DNA of 64,000 nucleotides from Luteimonas galliterrae (GTDB lineage: Bacteria; Pseudomonadota; Gammaproteobacteria; Xanthomonadales; Xanthomonadaceae), in assembly GCF_023374055.1 (NCBI RefSeq), contig NZ_JAMBEP010000001.1:1426001-1490000 (forward strand), given 5' to 3'. Positions 56,160-64,000 of this stretch are shown one piece after another. Both the position numbers and the translations under genes were made by a program. The notes beneath the pieces were generated by a model. It was given only the letters and a program-made list of their open reading frames with translations, made no database searches and was not told the origin of the DNA. How positions within the stretch are numbered: position 1 is the first letter of the stretch; each line of letters opens with the position of its first letter.

Positions 56160-56189
56160 AGTATAAGGCGTGTGAATAGCCTCCGTCAA
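56160..56189 (-). promoter_or_regulatory. Promoter of the S10 operon
   Basis: TTGACG (-35, 56184-56189) and TATACT (-10, 56160-56165) are 18 bases apart, followed by a run of six T. The str promoter at 60924-60953 has the same hexamers and spacing. Transcription should start near 56153. Confidence 0.85.
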
Positions 56190-56227
56190 CAGCGAATCCG
56201 CTGTCCGGAGCCCTGCCACACGACTTT

Positions 56228-56275
56228 CTTCCTTGTCTGGCGAACACGAGGTCCGTCCTGGACCTCTTTTCGCGG
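56228..56275 (-). promoter_or_regulatory. Conserved covarying hairpin element, S10 copy
   Basis: On the minus strand GAGGTCC-AGGAC-GGACCTC is flanked by CCGCGAAAA and GTGTTCG...AGGAAG. The element upstream of rpsL (61021-61065) has the same flanks and a stem that differs by compensating changes. It lies about 40 bases upstream of the -35 box. Confidence 0.75.
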
Positions 56276-56319
56276 TAAGCCGGTACGCGACCCAAGCGCG
56301 CAACAGCGGTACTTCAAGT

Positions 56320-56344
56320 TTCACCCGGGATTTAACCCGGGCGA
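56320..56344 (-). terminator. Stem-loop after tuf
   Basis: TTCGCCCGGG-TTAAAT-CCCGGGTGAA on the minus strand gives a 10-bp stem with one G-T pair, a few bases after the tuf stop. No T-run follows, so termination may be partial. The tuf-rpsJ gap is 349 bases and has no gene. Confidence 0.55.
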
Positions 56345-56349
56345 ATTTG

Positions 56350-57540
56350 TTATTTAACGATCTTGGCCACCACGCCGGCGCCGACCGTGCGGCCGCCTTC
56401 GCGGATCGCGAAGCGCAGGCCCTCGTCCATCGCCACCGGGTTGATCAGGCTCACCACCATTTTGATGTTGTCGCCCGGCATCACCATTTCCACGCCGTCC
56501 GGCAACGTCACCGCGCCGGTGATGTCGGTCGTGCGGAAGTAGAACTGCGGGCGGTAGCCCTTGAAGAACGGCGTGTGACGGCCGCCTTCGTCCTTGCTCA
56601 GCACGTACACCTCGGCCTCGAAGTCGGTGTGCGGGGTGATGCTGCCCGGCTTGGCCAGCACCTGGCCGCGCTCGACTTCGTCGCGCTTGGTGCCGCGCAA
56701 CAGCAGGCCCGCGTTGTCGCCCGCCTGGCCCTGGTCCAGCAGCTTGCGGAACATCTCAACGCCGGTCACCGTGGTCTTCTGGGTCGGGCGGATGCCCACG
56801 ATCTCGATTTCGTCGCCTACCTTGATGATCCCGCGCTCGATACGACCGGTCACCACCGTGCCGCGGCCGGAGATCGAGAACACGTCTTCCACCGGCATCA
56901 GGAACGGACGGTCGATCGCACGCTCGGGCTCGGGGATGTAGGTGTCCAGCGCTTCCACCAGCTTCAGGATCGCCGGCACGCCGATGTCCGACTGGTCGCC
57001 TTCCAGCGCCTTGAGCGCCGAACCCTTGATGATCGGGGTGTCGTCGCCGGGGAATTCGTACTTGGACAGAAGTTCGCGCACTTCCATCTCCACCAGCTCC
57101 AGCAGCTCGGCGTCGTCCACCATGTCGGCCTTGTTCAGGAACACCACGATGTACGGCACGCCCACCTGGCGGGCCAGCAGTATGTGCTCGCGCGTCTGCG
57201 GCATCGGGCCGTCGGCGGCCGAGCACACCAGGATCGCGCCGTCCATCTGCGCCGCACCGGTGATCATGTTCTTCACGTAATCGGCGTGGCCGGGGCAGTC
57301 CACGTGCGCGTAGTGGCGGTTCGGGCTTTCGTATTCCACGTGCGCCGTGGAGATCGTGATCCCGCGCGCCTTCTCTTCGGGCGCCGCGTCGATCTGGTCG
57401 TACGCCTTGAACTCGCCGCCGAAACGCTCCGCGCCGATCTTGGTCAGCGCCGCCGTCAGCGTCGTCTTGCCGTGATCCACGTGTCCGATCGTGCCCACGT
57501 TCACGTGGGGCTTGGTGCGCTCGAATTTACCCTTGGCCAT
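56350..57540 (-). CDS. tuf: Elongation factor Tu
   Basis: A 396-residue EF-Tu. The G domain has [35 protein letters not shown] and NKADM. Domains 2 and 3 are complete, ending ... [14 protein letters not shown]. It delivers aminoacyl-tRNA to the ribosome. It is the last gene of the str operon and carries its own stem-loop. A dispersed-type inverted repeat separates it from fusA. Many gammaproteobacteria have a second tuf near secE; that region is outside the window. Confidence 0.98.
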   Translation of the reverse strand: MAKGKFERTKPHVNVGTIGHVDHGKTTLTAALTKIGAERFGGEFKAYDQIDAAPEEKARGITISTAHVEYESPNRHYAHVDCPGHADYVKNMITGAAQMDGAILVCSAADGPMPQTREHILLARQVGVPYIVVFLNKADMVDDAELLELVEMEVRELLSKYEFPGDDTPIIKGSALKALEGDQSDIGVPAILKLVEALDTYIPEPERAIDRPFLMPVEDVFSISGRGTVVTGRIERGIIKVGDEIEIVGIRPTQKTTVTGVEMFRKLLDQGQAGDNAGLLLRGTKRDEVERGQVLAKPGSITPHTDFEAEVYVLSKDEGGRHTPFFKGYRPQFYFRTTDITGAVTLPDGVEMVMPGDNIKMVVSLINPVAMDEGLRFAIREGGRTVGAGVVAKIVK

Positions 57541-57549
57541 TGCTCTACT

Positions 57550-57637
57550 CCGAGATTAGTGATTTGGGATTCGGGATTCGTAAGAGCTTAGGAAATGCGG
57601 CGTCCGCCAATCCCAGATCTCGAATCCCGAATCTCGG
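57550..57637. repeat. GATTCGGGATT-type inverted repeat between fusA and tuf
   Basis: The outer arms CCGAGATT (57550-57557) and AATCTCGG (57630-57637) pair. Inside are TTTGGGATTCGGGATTCG and CCCAGATCTCGAATCCCG, related to the element at 28831-28921. It sits inside the str operon, in the 101-base fusA-tuf gap. Confidence 0.8.
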
Positions 57638-57641
57638 CTTC

Positions 57642-59759
<2,118 letters not shown>

Positions 59760-59895
59760 GACAGTCTCTCTTTATCTGTGTGCGGATGGCCGAACGCCGC
59801 CCAGCGGCGGCTTTCGGATTCGTCGTGCGGCGCGGACGCCGCAGGGGCACCTAAATGGTGCCGGAAGCCCCTAGAAACAAGGGGCCAAAGCTATC

Positions 59896-60363
59896 TCACC
59901 AGCGGTAGTGCGCGAACGCCTTGTTGGCTTCCGCCATACGGTGGGTTTCTTCGCGCTTCTTGATGGCGCCGCCGCGGTTTTCCGAGGCGTCGATCAACTC
60001 GGCCGCCAGCTTGCGCGGCATGGTGTTCTCGCCGCGCTTGCGGGCCGATTCGATCAGCCAGCGCATGGCCAGCGCCATGCGGCGCGAGGCGCGCACTTCG
60101 ACCGGCACCTGGTAGGTGGCGCCGCCGACGCGGCGGGACTTCACCTCGACCGACGGCGAGATGTTGCCCAGCGCCTTCTCGACCAACTCCAGGGCGTTGG
60201 CGTTCTTCTCGCCGATCACGTCCATGGCGCCGTACACGATCTTCTCGGCGACCGACTTCTTGCCGCTCTGCATGACCATGTTGATGAAGCGGGCGATCGT
60301 CTCGCTCCCGTGCTTCGGGTCGGGCAGGATATTGCGTTGGGGGGCGGAACCTTTGCGGGACAT
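59896..60363 (-). CDS. rpsG: 30S ribosomal protein S7
   Basis: A 155-residue S7 ([59 protein letters not shown]). It nucleates the 30S head and in E. coli represses the str operon from the rpsL-rpsG spacer. Here that spacer (60364-60452) holds GCCCGGG...CCCGGGC-like pairing near 60427-60450, which could serve the same end. Confidence 0.97.
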   Translation of the reverse strand: MSRKGSAPQRNILPDPKHGSETIARFINMVMQSGKKSVAEKIVYGAMDVIGEKNANALELVEKALGNISPSVEVKSRRVGGATYQVPVEVRASRRMALAMRWLIESARKRGENTMPRKLAAELIDASENRGGAIKKREETHRMAEANKAFAHYRW

Positions 60364-60452
60364 GGATGTATCTGCCTATCTCAATGCTGCTTGTTGGAAG
60401 TGCGGCCAGAAATGGCCGCGCTAGCTTTTCCCGGGCAAAACGCCCGGAATAC

Positions 60453-60827
60453 TCAACTCTTGGGACGCTTGGCGCCGTACTTGGAACGGGCCTGGCGACG
60501 CTTGGCGACGCCGGCGGCGTCCAGCGAGCCGCGCACGGTGTGGTAGCGCACGCCCGGCAGGTCCTTGACGCGGCCGCCGCGGATCAGCACCACGCTGTGT
60601 TCCTGCAGGTTGTGGCCTTCGCCGCCGATGTACGAGATCACCTCGTAGCCGTTGGTCAGGCGCACCTTCGCGACCTTGCGCAGCGCCGAGTTCGGCTTCT
60701 TCGGGGTCGTGGTGTAGACGCGCGTGCAGACGCCGCGACGCTGCGGGCAGTTGGCCAATGCAGGCGACGCGCTCTTGTAGGTTTCGGGGCTGCGCGGCTT
60801 CCGCACCAGCTGGTTGATCGTTGCCAT
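60453..60827 (-). CDS. rpsL: 30S ribosomal protein S12
   Basis: A 124-residue S12. [12 protein letters not shown] opens it; [15 protein letters not shown] has lysine at residue 43 and [17 protein letters not shown] has lysine at 88 followed by Asp89. These are the unmutated residues linked to streptomycin sensitivity. No Shine-Dalgarno sequence is visible in the 15 bases before the ATG (CCTATATACCG). It is the first gene of the str operon behind a strong promoter and a short structured leader. Confidence 0.98.
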   Translation of the reverse strand: MATINQLVRKPRSPETYKSASPALANCPQRRGVCTRVYTTTPKKPNSALRKVAKVRLTNGYEVISYIGGEGHNLQEHSVVLIRGGRVKDLPGVRYHTVRGSLDAAGVAKRRQARSKYGAKRPKS

Positions 60828-60886
60828 CGGTATATAGGTTCTGTCGGTTGGGCCTGGCCTTCGCCGGGCTTGCTAGGAAACAGGAA

Positions 60887-60913
60887 GGCAGGACCGCACC
60901 AGGCGGGCCTGCC
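60887..60913 (-). promoter_or_regulatory. 5'-end hairpin of the str operon transcript
   Basis: On the minus strand GGCAGG-C-CCGC-CTGGT-GCGG-T-CCTGCC pairs in ten positions with one internal mismatch. It begins within a few bases of the predicted start, matching the position of the S10 hairpin. TTCCTGTTTCC follows, a weaker T-rich stretch. Confidence 0.6.
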
Positions 60914-60923
60914 AAGACCAAAA

Positions 60924-60953
60924 AGTATAGCTGGCGTTAAACGTTGCCGTCAA
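60924..60953 (-). promoter_or_regulatory. Promoter of the str operon
   Basis: TTGACG (60948-60953) and TATACT (60924-60929) are 18 bases apart and followed by TTTT, as in the S10 promoter. Transcription should start near 60917, about 90 bases before rpsL. Confidence 0.85.
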
Positions 60954-61020
60954 CGCACGCCGGTCCAGATTTCCAGGCGCCCGCAATCGGAACGCCCGGA
61001 TTTCGTGGAGTTTTCCCGCC

Positions 61021-61065
61021 CTTCCTGGGCCGAACACGAGGCGCTCCCTGCGCCTCATTTCGGGG
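61021..61065 (-). promoter_or_regulatory. Conserved covarying hairpin element, str copy
   Basis: On the minus strand GAGGCGC-AGGGA-GCGCCTC lies between CCCCGAAAT and GTGTTCGGCCCAGGAAG. Eleven bases (CGAACACGAGG on the plus strand) are identical to the S10 copy, and the inner stem pairs differ but remain complementary. It lies between the rpoC stop and the str promoter. Confidence 0.75.
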
Positions 61066-61070
61066 TCTGG

Positions 61071-61088
61071 GACGGCCCGGAGGCCGTC
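61071..61088 (-). terminator. Stem-loop after rpoC
   Basis: GACGGCC-TCCG-GGCCGTC on the minus strand is a perfect 7-bp stem with a UNCG-type loop, 13 bases after the rpoC stop. No T-run follows, so this may be an end-stabilising hairpin instead of a terminator. Confidence 0.45.
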
Positions 61089-61101
61089 GCGATACAGCAG
61101 T

Positions 61102-64000
<2,899 letters not shown>

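Overview
The window is chromosomal DNA from a high-GC gammaproteobacterium, most likely of the Xanthomonadaceae/Lysobacteraceae (Lysobacter, Luteimonas, Pseudoxanthomonas or relatives). The indications are the protein types (two S46 dipeptidyl-peptidases, one matching the residue numbering I recall for Pseudoxanthomonas DAP BII, a class II DAHP synthase, paired tdh/kbl), the absence of rpmJ between secY and rpsM, and a dense population of short palindromic repeats of the kind common in this family. There are no transposases, phage genes, CRISPR arrays or tRNA/rRNA genes that I can see.

Left part (1-12.5 kb): the 5' end of serA, a DUF3224 gene, about 1 kb of stacked palindromic repeats, two tandem small secreted proteins, two tandem S46 peptidases (DPP7-like and DPP11-like), tdh-kbl for threonine catabolism to glycine, an RsuA-family pseudouridine synthase, a secreted EF-hand-like protein and an OmpA-family porin. 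Middle (12.5-42 kb): prpD; a DODA-type dioxygenase; a LysR regulator divergent from an MFS-aldo/keto reductase-alcohol dehydrogenase-PhzF operon; fadH; a SleB-type hydrolase; a glutathione transferase; prpB-prpC of the methylcitrate cycle; a low-GC orphan secreted protein; mdh; an aminotransferase; a three-lipoprotein operon built around an M48 protease; a cyclophilin; typA; a peptide-amidase-like lipoprotein; a YCF48-type protein; DAHP synthase and dsbB.

Right part (41.8-64 kb, all on the minus strand): rpoC (partial), rpsL-rpsG-fusA-tuf (str operon), then the full S10-spc-alpha series from rpsJ to rplQ, including secY and rpoA, closed by a strong terminator. The str and S10 operons have matching control regions: a covarying hairpin upstream, a promoter of the form TTGACG-18-TATACT, and a GC-rich hairpin at the very 5' end of the transcript. 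In the S10 case this hairpin runs into a T-tract and looks like an attenuator.

The intergenic DNA carries at least five families of palindromic repeats. The main one (eight copies of the GAGCGGCTTnAGCCGC type plus one relative with different sequence but the same fold) lies next to gene 3' ends in every case and never in a divergent promoter region. Apart from the orphan gene at 26.9-27.7 kb the region reads as a stable core chromosome. The most novel-looking signals are the shared str/S10 control architecture and the repeat system, not a protein-coding defence or biosynthetic island.
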